DNA of 8,406 nucleotides from Candidatus Bipolaricaulota bacterium. GTDB lineage: Bacteria; Bipolaricaulota; Bipolaricaulia; Bipolaricaulales; Bipolaricaulaceae. Each line of letters starts with the position of its first letter. The stretch's first letter is position 1. Position numbers and translations under genes: made by a program. The DNA lies in the NCBI GenBank assembly GCA_021159405.1, contig JAGGRX010000143.1, positions 1 to 8,406 on the forward strand, in the 5' to 3' direction. This document shows, one piece after another, positions 1 to 6,522 of the stretch. The notes below the pieces were generated by a model. That model was not told the DNA's origin, did not search any database, and was given only the letters and a program-made list of their open reading frames with translations.

Positions 1-813
1 ACTGCCTCCTGGCCCATCCACACCGAGATGGGAAGCCGGCTGCGTGCCCATGAGTCGGCGGCGCTCGCCTCCAGCATCTACATGGTGTGCCGCAAACGCA
101 CCACCGAGGAGGTGGGCGAGTACAGCCGGGTGCGAGAGGAACTGCAGAAGGTTTTGCCGGAGCGGCTGGCGGAGCTGTGGCAGCAGGGCATCTCCGGGGC
201 GGATTTTTCTATGGCCGCCATCGGCCCGGCGGTGGAGATATTCGGCCGCTACGCCCGGGTGGAGAAGCTCTCCGGCGAAGCCGTGTCGGTGGGGGAGCTG
301 TTGAACTTGGCCCGCCGGATCACCTCCGAGTTCACCCTGCGCCGGATCCTGAAAGACGGCCACCTCGCCGGAGTGGATAACGTGACCCAGTTTTACCTTC
401 TGTGGCGGTGGAACTACGGCCGGGGCCTGGTCCCGTTCGACGAAGCTCACAAGCTGGCCCTCTCGGTGGGGGTGGACTTGGAACTCCTCTCACGGCAGGG
501 GCTCGCCAAGAAGAACGGCTCTTACCTACGGCTCCTCGGGCCCCAAGACCGGAGGTTCACCGGGAAGGAGGTTCCGGAAAACCTTGTGGACGCTTTGCAG
601 CTTGCGGCGCTATATTGGGCGCAGGGGAAGGAACGGGAACTGGAGGAGCTACTGGCCAGCCTGAGTTGCTCCCTGGAGACGTTCTGGCGGGTGGCCCAGG
701 CGATTGCCGACAGGCTCCCAGACGGCGACAAGGAGAGGCAACTCTTGCACGGGCTGCTGGGCCGAAGGAATGGGGCAAGATTATGGGAGCAGAGGCTTCC
801 CTATGACCAATAG
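1..813 (+). CDS. DUF1156 adenine-specific DNA methyltransferase, C-terminal part (5' end outside window)
   Basis: The frame is open from base 1 to TAG at 811-813, giving 270 residues with no start in the window. An ATG at base 28 is internal: the codons before it read T-A-S-W-P-I-H-T-E, matching the WPI-x-TE segment that, from memory of the family, precedes the A-L-A-S-S-I-x-x-V-C-R motif. That motif is seen here as ALASSIYMVCRKR (residues 23-35). Together these mark the C-terminal region of DUF1156 proteins (COG1743), large putative N6-adenine DNA methylases of about 900-1000 residues. The catalytic D/N-PPY part would lie upstream. The rest is soluble and helical with no obvious domain. The DUF499 gene follows 47 bp later, the usual partner in defence cassettes, so the role inferred is self-marking of host DNA. 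Family assignment is firm; the methylated site and actual defence activity are inference. Confidence 0.85.
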   Translation, partial: TASWPIHTEMGSRLRAHESAALASSIYMVCRKRTTEEVGEYSRVREELQKVLPERLAELWQQGISGADFSMAAIGPAVEIFGRYARVEKLSGEAVSVGELLNLARRITSEFTLRRILKDGHLAGVDNVTQFYLLWRWNYGRGLVPFDEAHKLALSVGVDLELLSRQGLAKKNGSYLRLLGPQDRRFTGKEVPENLVDALQLAALYWAQGKERELEELLASLSCSLETFWRVAQAIADRLPDGDKERQLLHGLLGRRNGARLWEQRLPYDQ

Positions 814-844
814 AGAGCTAAACCAGCGGCTGCTAGCCCTGTGA
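803..844 (+). other. 13-codon mini-ORF between the methyltransferase and ATPase genes
   Basis: An ATG inside the last codons of the methyltransferase gene opens a 13-residue frame, MTNRELNQRLLAL, ending in TGA 16 bp before the ATPase GTG. An AGAGG lies 7 bp upstream of the ATG. It could be a translational coupler that carries ribosomes from the methyltransferase stop to the ATPase start, the remnant of a lost gene's N-terminus, or chance. Nothing shows that the peptide is made. Confidence 0.25.
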
Positions 845-848
845 AAAC

Positions 849-856
849 AAGGGGGT
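849..856 (+). promoter_or_regulatory. Ribosome binding site for the DUF499 GTG start
   Basis: AAGGGGGT differs from the consensus AAGGAGGT by one base that can still wobble-pair with the 16S tail. It sits 4 bp before GTG 861. The frame is closed upstream by a TAG at 834-836 and no other start codon lies between, so this site supports GTG 861 as the true start. Confidence 0.6.
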
Positions 857-860
857 AGGG

Positions 861-3800
861 GTGGAGTTCGAGGCCAAGTTAAGCGAGGCGGAGCGGTTCC
901 GGGAGCGCGGGGCCGTGGCTCAAGCGGCCTTAGCCGGTGGGCAGCTATTGGAAGCCTTGCTCCGCTCCGTATACCGGGAACTTTTGCCCAAACTCCCTCC
1001 CCAAGAGGCGGCCAAGGCGGCACAGGCCTTGGAGAAGGTGGGCAAGGGGAAAGGGGTGGACGGGCTCACCTTGGGGCAGCTCTTGGGCCTGTTCCGCACC
1101 GGCGGACTCTTCTCACTGGCCAAGCGGTATCTGAACCGCGATCTTTCCCTGCTGACCAACGAGCAGCTCGTCCAGGGGTGGGTGGAATTGCGCAACCGCG
1201 CCGCCCACGGCGGGGCTAGCCTGGACGAAGAGGAAGTGCATGTGTTTCTCGTGAACTTGCGGCAGCTTCTCAAGCAGGCGGGCTATTTAAAAACCGCGAA
1301 AGCGATCGAAGGGGAGTTGCCCCCATGGTGGGAGGTGGCCCGGCCCCATCGGGATGTGCGGGAAGGGAAGCTCTCGCCCGAAAAGTTCGCCGCCAAGCTG
1401 GACGAGGTGGTGTTGGGCCGGGGGCCGGACGAGTACAGAAAACCTGAGCAGTTCTTTGACAGGACCTATCCCACCCAAGGGCTGGTGACCCTGCTGGCCA
1501 CGGTGCTCAAGCGGTTGGCCGGCCAAGGCGGGGAGGGGATCGTGCATCTCCAGACCCCGTTCGGCGGTGGGAAGACCCACTGCCTCATCGCCCTCTACCA
1601 CTTCTTCAAACATCCCGAGGTGGCCCTGGAAACCAAGTTCGGGCAGTGGGTGACCTCCGAGGCCGGAGTGGAGGTGCCCAAGGGCGTGCGGGTGCTCACC
1701 TTCGTGGGGGTGAGCGAGGATCCACTTAAGGGGAAGACACCTTGGGGCAGGCTGGCCGAACAGCTCGGCCGCTACGAGGATTTTCGGGACTCGGATGAAT
1801 CCCGCACTACCCCTGGCAAGGAGCGGCTGAGGGAGCTTTTGGCAGGGGCTCCCACCCTCATCCTCATGGACGAGATCGCCGAATACGCTGCCAAGGTGGT
1901 CAGCCCCAAGGAGATCGCCGAGGCCGGGGAAGCCGTGGCCCGGGCCTATCAAAGTCAGCTTTTCTCCTTCTTCCACGACCTCACCGAGGCGGTTTCGTCT
2001 CTCCCCAACTGCGCCCTGGTGGTGACCCTCACCACCAGCTCCCCCTACGGAGTGGAGGGCGAACGGGCCCAACACAAATTGGGGGAGATCTTCGGCCGCA
2101 TGCGCAAGATCCTGGAGCCGGTGCAGGGGGAGGAGATCTACGAGATCGTTCGCCGGCGGCTGTTCGAGGACCTGGGGGATGAGGGGCTGCGAGAGCAGAT
2201 CGCCGCCGCCCTCTGGCGGGCGTATCGGGAGCTGGGCGATCAGGTCCCCCAAGCGGTTCGGGACGCCGACTACCGGAAGAAGCTTGCCAAAGCCTACCCG
2301 TTTCACCCCGAACTGATCGATGTGCTCTACGAAAGGTGGGGTTCCTTCAGTGGGTTCCAGCGCACCCGGGGAGTGCTCCGGCTTCTGGCCGAGGTGGTGG
2401 CTTGGCATTGGAAGAAGCGTGTGCCCTTGCCCATCTTGCGCTCGGCCGATGTGCCCCTGGGAGTAGGAGGCGTACAAGAGGAGCTGGTGGAGCAGATAGG
2501 GCGGGAGTACGAAGGCATAATCGCCGCCGATATCGCTGGTGGCACCGCCCTGGCAATGCGGTTGGATGCCCAGGCCCAGGAGGAGGTCAAAAGGTACCAG
2601 CTCGGCAGGCGCTTGGCCACCGCTGTGTTCATGTACTCGTTCACCGGAGCGGAGAAGGAGGAGCCAGGTGTTTCCCCGGCATGGCTGCGGGCGGTTGTCT
2701 ACGAGCCGGGGATGCCGGCGGCCCTCATCGGCGACACCCTGCAGAAACTGGAATCAGAACTGCTTTATCTACACAAGCGGGATGGCCGCTATCTCTTCTC
2801 CACCGAGCCCAACTTGAACAACCTGGTGGTGAAGGCGGAAGAGGGAGTCGAGCCGGAGACGATCGAGGTCGAGTTGAGGGCTTGGGTGAAGAAGTACTCC
2901 GGGGCGGAGCTTAAAGTGGGGGAGCCGTGGCCCCGGCGGCCCGAAGAAGTGCCGGATAGGCGTGAGCCCCAGTTGGTCCTGTTGGCCCCGACTTTCACCT
3001 ATGGGACTTCCGAGGCCGAGGAATTCGTCCGGGCCCTTTACGACCGGGCCGGGGAGGGGAAGCGGAAGTATCCAAACGCCGTTTTGGCTTTGGCCCCTGA
3101 TCCGAACGAGCTTGCGCGGGCCAGGCTGGCTGTAAAGCATCTTTTGGCGCTGCGCACGGTGAAAAGCAACCACTGGGAGCGGTTGGACGAGCCCGACAGG
3201 AAGGAGCTCAACAGACGCATCCAAGCGGCGGAGCAGTCGGTGGAAGACCGGGTACTTGGGTGTTGGCGTCATCTGAGCTGGCTGGAAGCAGAAGGGCCGC
3301 GCTGGGCGGACTTGGGAACGCCCCACTTAGGGCCGGCCCGCTCCTTGGGCGGGCGGGTGGTGGAGTATCTGAAGGACGCCGACCGCTGGGCAGAGGACAT
3401 CGCCCCCCAGAAGGTGGTTCAGCTCGCCTTTGCCCCCGGGGAGGAGGAAAAGCCGTATCGCGAAGTGCGGGACATGTTCTACTGCGTCCCAGGAAGCCCC
3501 ATCGTGCCGGAGCGGGCGCTGCGGAAGGCCATCCGGGAAGGGGTTAGAGAGGGGATTTTGGGGATCAGATTCGGTGGCAAGTTAACGTTCAGGCGCGAGG
3601 TGCCGGACTCCTTGATCGATCCCGAGGCATTGATCGTCCGAGGAGAAGTGGCCGAGGGGGAGCTGGCCCAAGCCGAGGCGCCCCAGGCGCTACAAAAGGC
3701 CCACGAAGAGGAGGAAGGTGAAGCCGGGGTTCCTCAGGTTCGTGCTTCGGATGAGATGGCCCCCAGAAGCCTGCGGCTGCGCCTTCACATCCCCTGGGAC

Positions 3801-3980
3801 AGGCTTGCTGACATCCAGCGAGGGGTGATCCTCCCACTCAAGGACGAGAGCAAGCGGCTGGATCTCACAATCACCATTGAGGCAGAAGCCGTGGAGGAGT
3901 TCAGCCAGACCACTTTGGAGGAGAAGGTTCGTGAGACCCTAAGGCAGCTTGGGGTAGAGTGGTCCGAAGAGCTCAGATAG
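861..3980 (+). CDS. DUF499 P-loop ATPase with N-terminal HEPN-like domain
   Basis: A 1039-residue cytoplasmic protein starting at GTG. Residues ~1-150 are helical and contain W-V-E-L-RNRAAH (RNRAAH 111-116), the R-[N]-x3-H signature of HEPN domains, many of which are metal-independent RNases. From residue ~155 the sequence follows DUF499: PWWEVARPHRDVREG, then Walker A TPFGGGKTH (232-240; the usual first Gly is Thr, common here), Walker B LILMDEIAEY (333-342, D337/E338), a sensor-like VVTLTTSS (387-394) and a GFQRTRGVLRLL segment (498-509) that may supply arginine finger and sensor residues. The acidic stretch ~905-950 is probably a linker, followed by a C-terminal domain (RSLRLRLHIPW onward). 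The gene follows the DUF1156 methylase, a pairing known from anti-phage cassettes. ATPase and DUF499 calls are firm; the HEPN call rests on the motif and helical context; toxic RNase activity is inference. Confidence 0.88.
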   Translation: MEFEAKLSEAERFRERGAVAQAALAGGQLLEALLRSVYRELLPKLPPQEAAKAAQALEKVGKGKGVDGLTLGQLLGLFRTGGLFSLAKRYLNRDLSLLTNEQLVQGWVELRNRAAHGGASLDEEEVHVFLVNLRQLLKQAGYLKTAKAIEGELPPWWEVARPHRDVREGKLSPEKFAAKLDEVVLGRGPDEYRKPEQFFDRTYPTQGLVTLLATVLKRLAGQGGEGIVHLQTPFGGGKTHCLIALYHFFKHPEVALETKFGQWVTSEAGVEVPKGVRVLTFVGVSEDPLKGKTPWGRLAEQLGRYEDFRDSDESRTTPGKERLRELLAGAPTLILMDEIAEYAAKVVSPKEIAEAGEAVARAYQSQLFSFFHDLTEAVSSLPNCALVVTLTTSSPYGVEGERAQHKLGEIFGRMRKILEPVQGEEIYEIVRRRLFEDLGDEGLREQIAAALWRAYRELGDQVPQAVRDADYRKKLAKAYPFHPELIDVLYERWGSFSGFQRTRGVLRLLAEVVAWHWKKRVPLPILRSADVPLGVGGVQEELVEQIGREYEGIIAADIAGGTALAMRLDAQAQEEVKRYQLGRRLATAVFMYSFTGAEKEEPGVSPAWLRAVVYEPGMPAALIGDTLQKLESELLYLHKRDGRYLFSTEPNLNNLVVKAEEGVEPETIEVELRAWVKKYSGAELKVGEPWPRRPEEVPDRREPQLVLLAPTFTYGTSEAEEFVRALYDRAGEGKRKYPNAVLALAPDPNELARARLAVKHLLALRTVKSNHWERLDEPDRKELNRRIQAAEQSVEDRVLGCWRHLSWLEAEGPRWADLGTPHLGPARSLGGRVVEYLKDADRWAEDIAPQKVVQLAFAPGEEEKPYREVRDMFYCVPGSPIVPERALRKAIREGVREGILGIRFGGKLTFRREVPDSLIDPEALIVRGEVAEGELAQAEAPQALQKAHEEEEGEAGVPQVRASDEMAPRSLRLRLHIPWDRLADIQRGVILPLKDESKRLDLTITIEAEAVEEFSQTTLEEKVRETLRQLGVEWSEELR

Positions 3981-4000
3981 TAAACATAGGGAAGAACGTA

Positions 4001-4030
4001 CAGGGCCAAAACGGGATATGGTGGGCCCTG
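4001..4030 (+). terminator. Possible stem-loop terminator between convergent genes
   Basis: CAGGGCC at 4001-4007 pairs with GGCCCTG at 4024-4030 (7 bp, loop about 16 bases). It lies 20 bp after the DUF499 stop and 38 bp beyond the stop of the convergent membrane gene, so it could serve both. There is no T-run on either side, so intrinsic termination is doubtful. Confidence 0.3.
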
Positions 4031-4068
4031 ACGCTGAAGTAACACACTCGCTTTCAGGAATGGTCTTC

Positions 4069-4572
4069 TCAGGCCAGCCAGTCAATTAGCACCGAAGCGA
4101 TCCACCCCAGGGAGAACAGGATCGGGAGGAAGGCCACGGCCAGCCGCGATGTCGCACGTCCCGGCCAGGGAAGGCGCAGTACCTTGGGATGCCACTCGCC
4201 GCACTGCCAGTCGCTCGCCGGAATGCATACCTCTTTCCCTAGCAGGAATTTGTATGCGCTGCGGTGGAACTCTGCCCCTGCGAATTCTCCTTCCAGGCTC
4301 CGAAGGAGGCCGGTCCAATGGGCAACCTCTCGCTCCAAGCGCCACTGGGAGCTCCACCACCCCAAGCTCATACAGAGCCCGATCCCCGCGAGCACAGTCC
4401 TCAGGATGCGCGCGGCTGCGAGGTCATGTGCCAGGTTCAGAAACGCTACGGCAAGGAAAAGTAGACAGCTTGCGATGAGAAAGCCCAAAAGCGTGGTCCA
4501 GTAACCCCTCTCCTTCGTCCCGGCTGTGAGGCTGATCGCCTGGTAAACCTCCAGCCACCCCTCTAGTTCCAA
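4069..4572 (-). CDS. Unrecognised small membrane protein, three predicted TM segments
   Basis: A protein of about 167 residues of unknown function. Hydrophobic segments lie at ~25-47 (WTTLLGFLIASCLLFLAVAF region), ~56-76 (VLAGIGLCMSLGWW) and ~143-165 (LAVAFLPILFSLGWIASVLI). Between the second and third is a soluble charged region of about 65 residues with W-R-L-E-R-E-V-A-H-W. This plan, two close TM helices, a WxxxL-E-type soluble segment and a terminal helix, resembles many small uncharacterised bacterial membrane proteins; I cannot name a family. A perfect AAGGAGGT (complement of 4577-4584) sits 4 bp before TTG 4572-4570, so I chose TTG. The GTG at 4578-4576 overlaps the ribosome site and would have no spacer. 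It points towards the defence operon and ends 88 bp from it, so it could be accessory, but nothing proves a link. Confidence 0.7.
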   Translation of the reverse strand: MELEGWLEVYQAISLTAGTKERGYWTTLLGFLIASCLLFLAVAFLNLAHDLAAARILRTVLAGIGLCMSLGWWSSQWRLEREVAHWTGLLRSLEGEFAGAEFHRSAYKFLLGKEVCIPASDWQCGEWHPKVLRLPWPGRATSRLAVAFLPILFSLGWIASVLIDWLA

Positions 4573-4576
4573 GGCC

Positions 4577-4584
4577 ACCTCCTT
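4577..4584 (-). promoter_or_regulatory. Perfect Shine-Dalgarno that decides a TTG start
   Basis: On the minus strand this reads AAGGAGGT, fully complementary to the 16S tail, followed by GGCC and then TTG. The overlapping GTG is part of the site itself, so initiation there is unlikely. Confidence 0.65.
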
Positions 4585-4631
4585 AGCGGCATGCGCAAGT
4601 TCAAACTATGGGGCTTTTCGAGAGGGCGAAA

Positions 4632-4643
4632 GGCAGCGCTGCC
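4632..4643. repeat. 12-bp perfect palindrome GGCAGCGCTGCC
   Basis: A self-complementary 12-mer lies in the divergent intergenic region between the minus-strand membrane gene and the diguanylate cyclase gene. It could be an operator or a small hairpin. It is followed by CTATCTTT, too poor in T for a convincing terminator. Confidence 0.4.
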
Positions 4644-4678
4644 CTATCTTTGAAGACACTTGTCCGCCGAGGGCTTCC

Positions 4679-4723
4679 TTGACGTCACGAAGTCCACCGT
4701 GCTACAGTGATTTAGCGTATAAT
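4679..4723 (+). promoter_or_regulatory. Promoter region of the diguanylate cyclase gene
   Basis: Two overlapping sigma-70-like arrangements are visible. The first is TTGACG (4679-4684), 18 bp, then TACAGT (4703-4708) with an extended -10 TGC at 4700-4702. The second is a perfect TATAAT (4718-4723) without a good -35 at 16-18 bp. The -35 of the first lies within the 8-bp palindrome TGACGTCA (4680-4687), a possible regulator site. Start points would be near 4715 or 4730. The TATAAT overlaps an upstream in-frame TTG (4723), which argues that this TTG is not the start codon. Confidence 0.5.
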
Positions 4724-4733
4724 TGGAGGGAGG

Positions 4734-4747
4734 CCGAGGAACCTCGG
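4734..4747. repeat. Inverted repeat CCGAGG-AA-CCTCGG in the leader of the cyclase gene
   Basis: Six-base perfect arms around AA lie downstream of the -10 boxes and end 14 bp before the ATG. As DNA it could be an operator just downstream of the start point. The 2-base gap makes a stable RNA hairpin less likely unless one pair opens. Confidence 0.4.
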
Positions 4748-4761
4748 GCGGAGATTTGTCC

Positions 4762-6138
4762 ATGCTCAAGGCGCAAGGGGTGGAACAGGTACAGCAAGTA
4801 CAGGGGGTGCTGGATCAGCTTGTACAGCGGGTAGTTGAGCAGACCCCCTTCCAGCGCGCGGTGGCTTCCCTTTACGCTGAACCACTAACGCCTGCGCCCC
4901 ATTCGGAGGCCCGCGTAATCACCTATTCCGCCCATGGCCTTACTTGGGAAGACGAGCGCGAACTCCGATCCTTCGTGGATCACGGCGGGACAGTTCGGGG
5001 GGCCAAGTTCGCTCCCGAGTTTCGCCTTGGGAATTCCTACTACATTCCAGGAGATAAGGCGCCTCCCGGCCTTTATCCACGGATCCGCAGTCGGAGGAGG
5101 TTCGTCCAACCCGATGGTTGGCGGGCGGAGGACCTTCTCCTTGTTCCGCTCCGGGTAAGGGGGCAAATCATAGGTCAACTCTCCGTGGACGATCCGGCCG
5201 ATGGGGCGCGACCAACCCCGGCAAGCCTCCGCGGATTGGAGAGCCTGGCCACTATGGCTGCCCTCGCTTTGAGGAAGGCCCGGGTGTTGGAGGTCCTGCA
5301 AGAGCGCTATCAGTTGTTCCACTTCCTTGCCGAGAGGGCCATCGCTGGGCTGCTTGTGGTGCAAGGCGGCCGGATTCGCTATGCCAATGCCCAAGCTGCC
5401 GAGCTCCTCGGCTATCGGCGGGAGGAACTCCTGGATCTGGTCCCCTGGTGGCAGTTTTTCCATCCCTCGGAAAGGGCACACTTTTCTGGCGAGAAATTGC
5501 TGACAGGAAGGGAGCTTGAGGCACAGGCCATCCGACGCAATGGGGACACGGTGTGGCTGAAGGTCCGAATTCAGGCCATGGATTATCAGGGCAAGCCGGC
5601 CTTTGCCGTCCAGCTCCTCGACATAAGCGATCGGGTTCAAACCGAGGCACTGCTCAAGGAAAGGGCGATCCGCGATCCCTTGACGGGCCTGTTCAACCGC
5701 TACTACTTCGAAGAAACGGTCATCACCGAGCTACGTCGTTCTCAACGTTACAAACGGCCGTTCACCATCCTGATGGCCGACTTGGCTGGATTTAAACAGG
5801 TGAACGATCGGCTGGGACACCAGGAGGGAGACCGAGTACTGCGAGAGGTGGCTCAGCTTATCAGGGCTCAGGTGCGGCAAAGCGACTGGGTGGTCCGCTA
5901 CGGGGGCGATGAGTTCCTTATCGTCCTTCCCGAGACGGGATCGAATGTGGAGGCACTTGTTCAGCGCCTCAAAAGGGCCATTGAAGAGTGGGCCAGGGAA
6001 AATCTGCATGGCATTTCGTTGGGGGTCGACGTAGGTTGGGCCACTTGGACCCCGGAGGCAAACCCTCCCATCACCAGCCTGCTAGAGGAAGCCGATGCCC
6101 ACATGTACGAAGGCAAGCGCGGCCGGGAAGCGGTATGA
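4762..6138 (+). CDS. GAF-PAS-GGDEF diguanylate cyclase
   Basis: A 458-residue soluble sensor enzyme predicted to make cyclic di-GMP from two GTP. A Q/V-rich amphipathic helix (~4-28) precedes a GAF-like domain (~28-177, ending in a VPLRVRGQIIGQLSV strand pair), a PAS domain (~188-290, with IRYANAQAAELLGYRREEL) and the GGDEF domain (~300-458). The active site RYGGDEF is intact (GGDEF 381-385), as are metal-binding D340 in MADLAGFK and the inhibitory I-site RQSD (372-375), five residues before GGDEF as in PleD. So activity with product inhibition is expected. There is no membrane segment and no EAL domain. I chose ATG 4762, with GGAG 8 bp upstream; in-frame TTG codons at 4723 and 4756 are alternatives, the former overlapping the -10 box. 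The ligands of GAF and PAS are unknown. It appears monocistronic. Confidence 0.92.
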   Translation: MLKAQGVEQVQQVQGVLDQLVQRVVEQTPFQRAVASLYAEPLTPAPHSEARVITYSAHGLTWEDERELRSFVDHGGTVRGAKFAPEFRLGNSYYIPGDKAPPGLYPRIRSRRRFVQPDGWRAEDLLLVPLRVRGQIIGQLSVDDPADGARPTPASLRGLESLATMAALALRKARVLEVLQERYQLFHFLAERAIAGLLVVQGGRIRYANAQAAELLGYRREELLDLVPWWQFFHPSERAHFSGEKLLTGRELEAQAIRRNGDTVWLKVRIQAMDYQGKPAFAVQLLDISDRVQTEALLKERAIRDPLTGLFNRYYFEETVITELRRSQRYKRPFTILMADLAGFKQVNDRLGHQEGDRVLREVAQLIRAQVRQSDWVVRYGGDEFLIVLPETGSNVEALVQRLKRAIEEWARENLHGISLGVDVGWATWTPEANPPITSLLEEADAHMYEGKRGREAV

Positions 6139-6151
6139 CGCCTTGCCCCTG

Positions 6152-6445
6152 TTAAGTGCTATTGGGAAGCACGTATAGGAGGACCGCAAAGTAGTGGCAA
6201 GAACTGCCGGCCAGGACGAACATGTGCCAGATGGTGTGCATGAACGGGATGGTGCGGCCAGGCCGAGGGGAGGTGGCGCTGTGGTCAAGGAGCTTCCGTG
6301 GCCATCGCCTTGGCTCCGTAGTGCAGAGTGGAGATGAGATAAGCTGGTTCCATAGATGGCGGCGGCCAGGGCCATGAATCCATGCAGCTCGGAGCTTGCC
6401 ACCCTCCTTCCAAAAAGCTCCTCCCCGCATCGAACGGAGTCTAGA
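6152..6445 (-). pseudogene. Decayed hemolysin III (TrhA/PAQR-like) membrane protein gene
   Basis: Reading the minus strand, motifs of the hemolysin III family appear in order but in three frames: GFMALAAAIYGTSL (complement of 6340-6381), ISTLHYGAK (6309-6335), RKLLDHSAT (6272-6298), then in the same frame IPFMHTIWHMFVLAGS running to a TAA at 6152-6154. In intact proteins the L-D-H-S-A motif and the C-terminal P-x-x-H-x-I-W-H-x-F-V-L-A-G motif are separated by roughly 110 residues spanning several membrane helices; here only about six residues lie between. At least two frameshifts and one large in-frame deletion are therefore needed. The N-terminal S-L-T-H-G region is at most a trace. A continuous 92-codon frame (6152-6430) covers part of this but its first half is out of frame with the family. 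Family identity is strong by motif; the 5' limit is approximate. Confidence 0.75.
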
Positions 6446-6474
6446 GCGTTAGGCAATCCTCGGCAACGCCCGGC

Positions 6475-6504
6475 TTGGGCGGCGATATGCTTTCCTGGTA
6501 CCAT
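6475..6504 (+). promoter_or_regulatory. Weak candidate promoter for the LeuD operon
   Basis: TTGGGC (6475-6480), 18 bp, TACCAT (6499-6504) with extended -10 TGG at 6496-6498. It would start transcription about 12 bases before the ATG, leaving just the ribosome site. Matches are imperfect and this is only a candidate. Confidence 0.22.
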
Positions 6505-6510
6505 CCCACC

Positions 6511-6519
6511 AAGGAGGGA
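6511..6519 (+). promoter_or_regulatory. Ribosome binding site fixing the LeuD start
   Basis: AAGGAGGGA lies 3 bp before ATG 6523 (5 bp counted from GGAGG). It selects this ATG over upstream in-frame TTG 6475 and ATG 6487. The same AAGGAGGGA precedes the next gene's ATG. Confidence 0.7.
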
Positions 6520-6522
6520 GCG

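Larger units (their letters stand above)
6139..6522. other. 384-bp gap without an intact gene
   Basis: Most of the gap is the minus-strand hemolysin III remnant. The remaining ~75 bp before the LeuD start should hold that operon's promoter. A short GTGCT/AGCAC dyad near 6156-6172 lacks a T-run and is not a convincing terminator for the upstream cyclase gene. Confidence 0.6.

Noticed and set aside
1287..2477. 396-codon open frame on the minus strand
   Set aside because: It lies fully opposite the DUF499 gene, has proline/glycine/histidine-rich composition typical of the antisense of GC-rich coding DNA, and shows no motif; the plus strand has clear Walker motifs.
2336..2914. 192-codon plus-strand frame inside the DUF499 gene
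   Set aside because: Shadow frame rich in G, R and A with no recognisable motif, overlapped by conserved DUF499 coding sequence.
861..3980. Assignment of the first two genes to DISARM or classical BREX
   Set aside because: No DUF1998, PLD, PglZ or BrxL-like sequence is visible; DUF1156 plus DUF499 is a different combination, so naming those systems would overreach.
4149..4504. Plus-strand open frames opposite the membrane protein gene
   Set aside because: The minus strand gives clear membrane segments and a perfect ribosome site; the plus-strand products are low-complexity and lack a good ribosome site.
4723..4761. N-terminal extension of the diguanylate cyclase from TTG 4723
   Set aside because: The TTG overlaps the TATAAT box, the added 13 residues are not domain-like, and ATG 4762 has its own GGAG at 8 bp.
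4790..4827. Three GTACAG copies as a possible direct-repeat operator
   Set aside because: They lie inside the coding region and are explained by repeated Val-Gln codons of the N-terminal Q/V-rich helix; spacing is irregular (8 and 24 bp).
6156..6172. GTGCT/AGCAC dyad as terminator of the cyclase gene
   Set aside because: Only five base pairs and no T-run; it is also explained as part of the hemolysin III C-terminal coding remnant.
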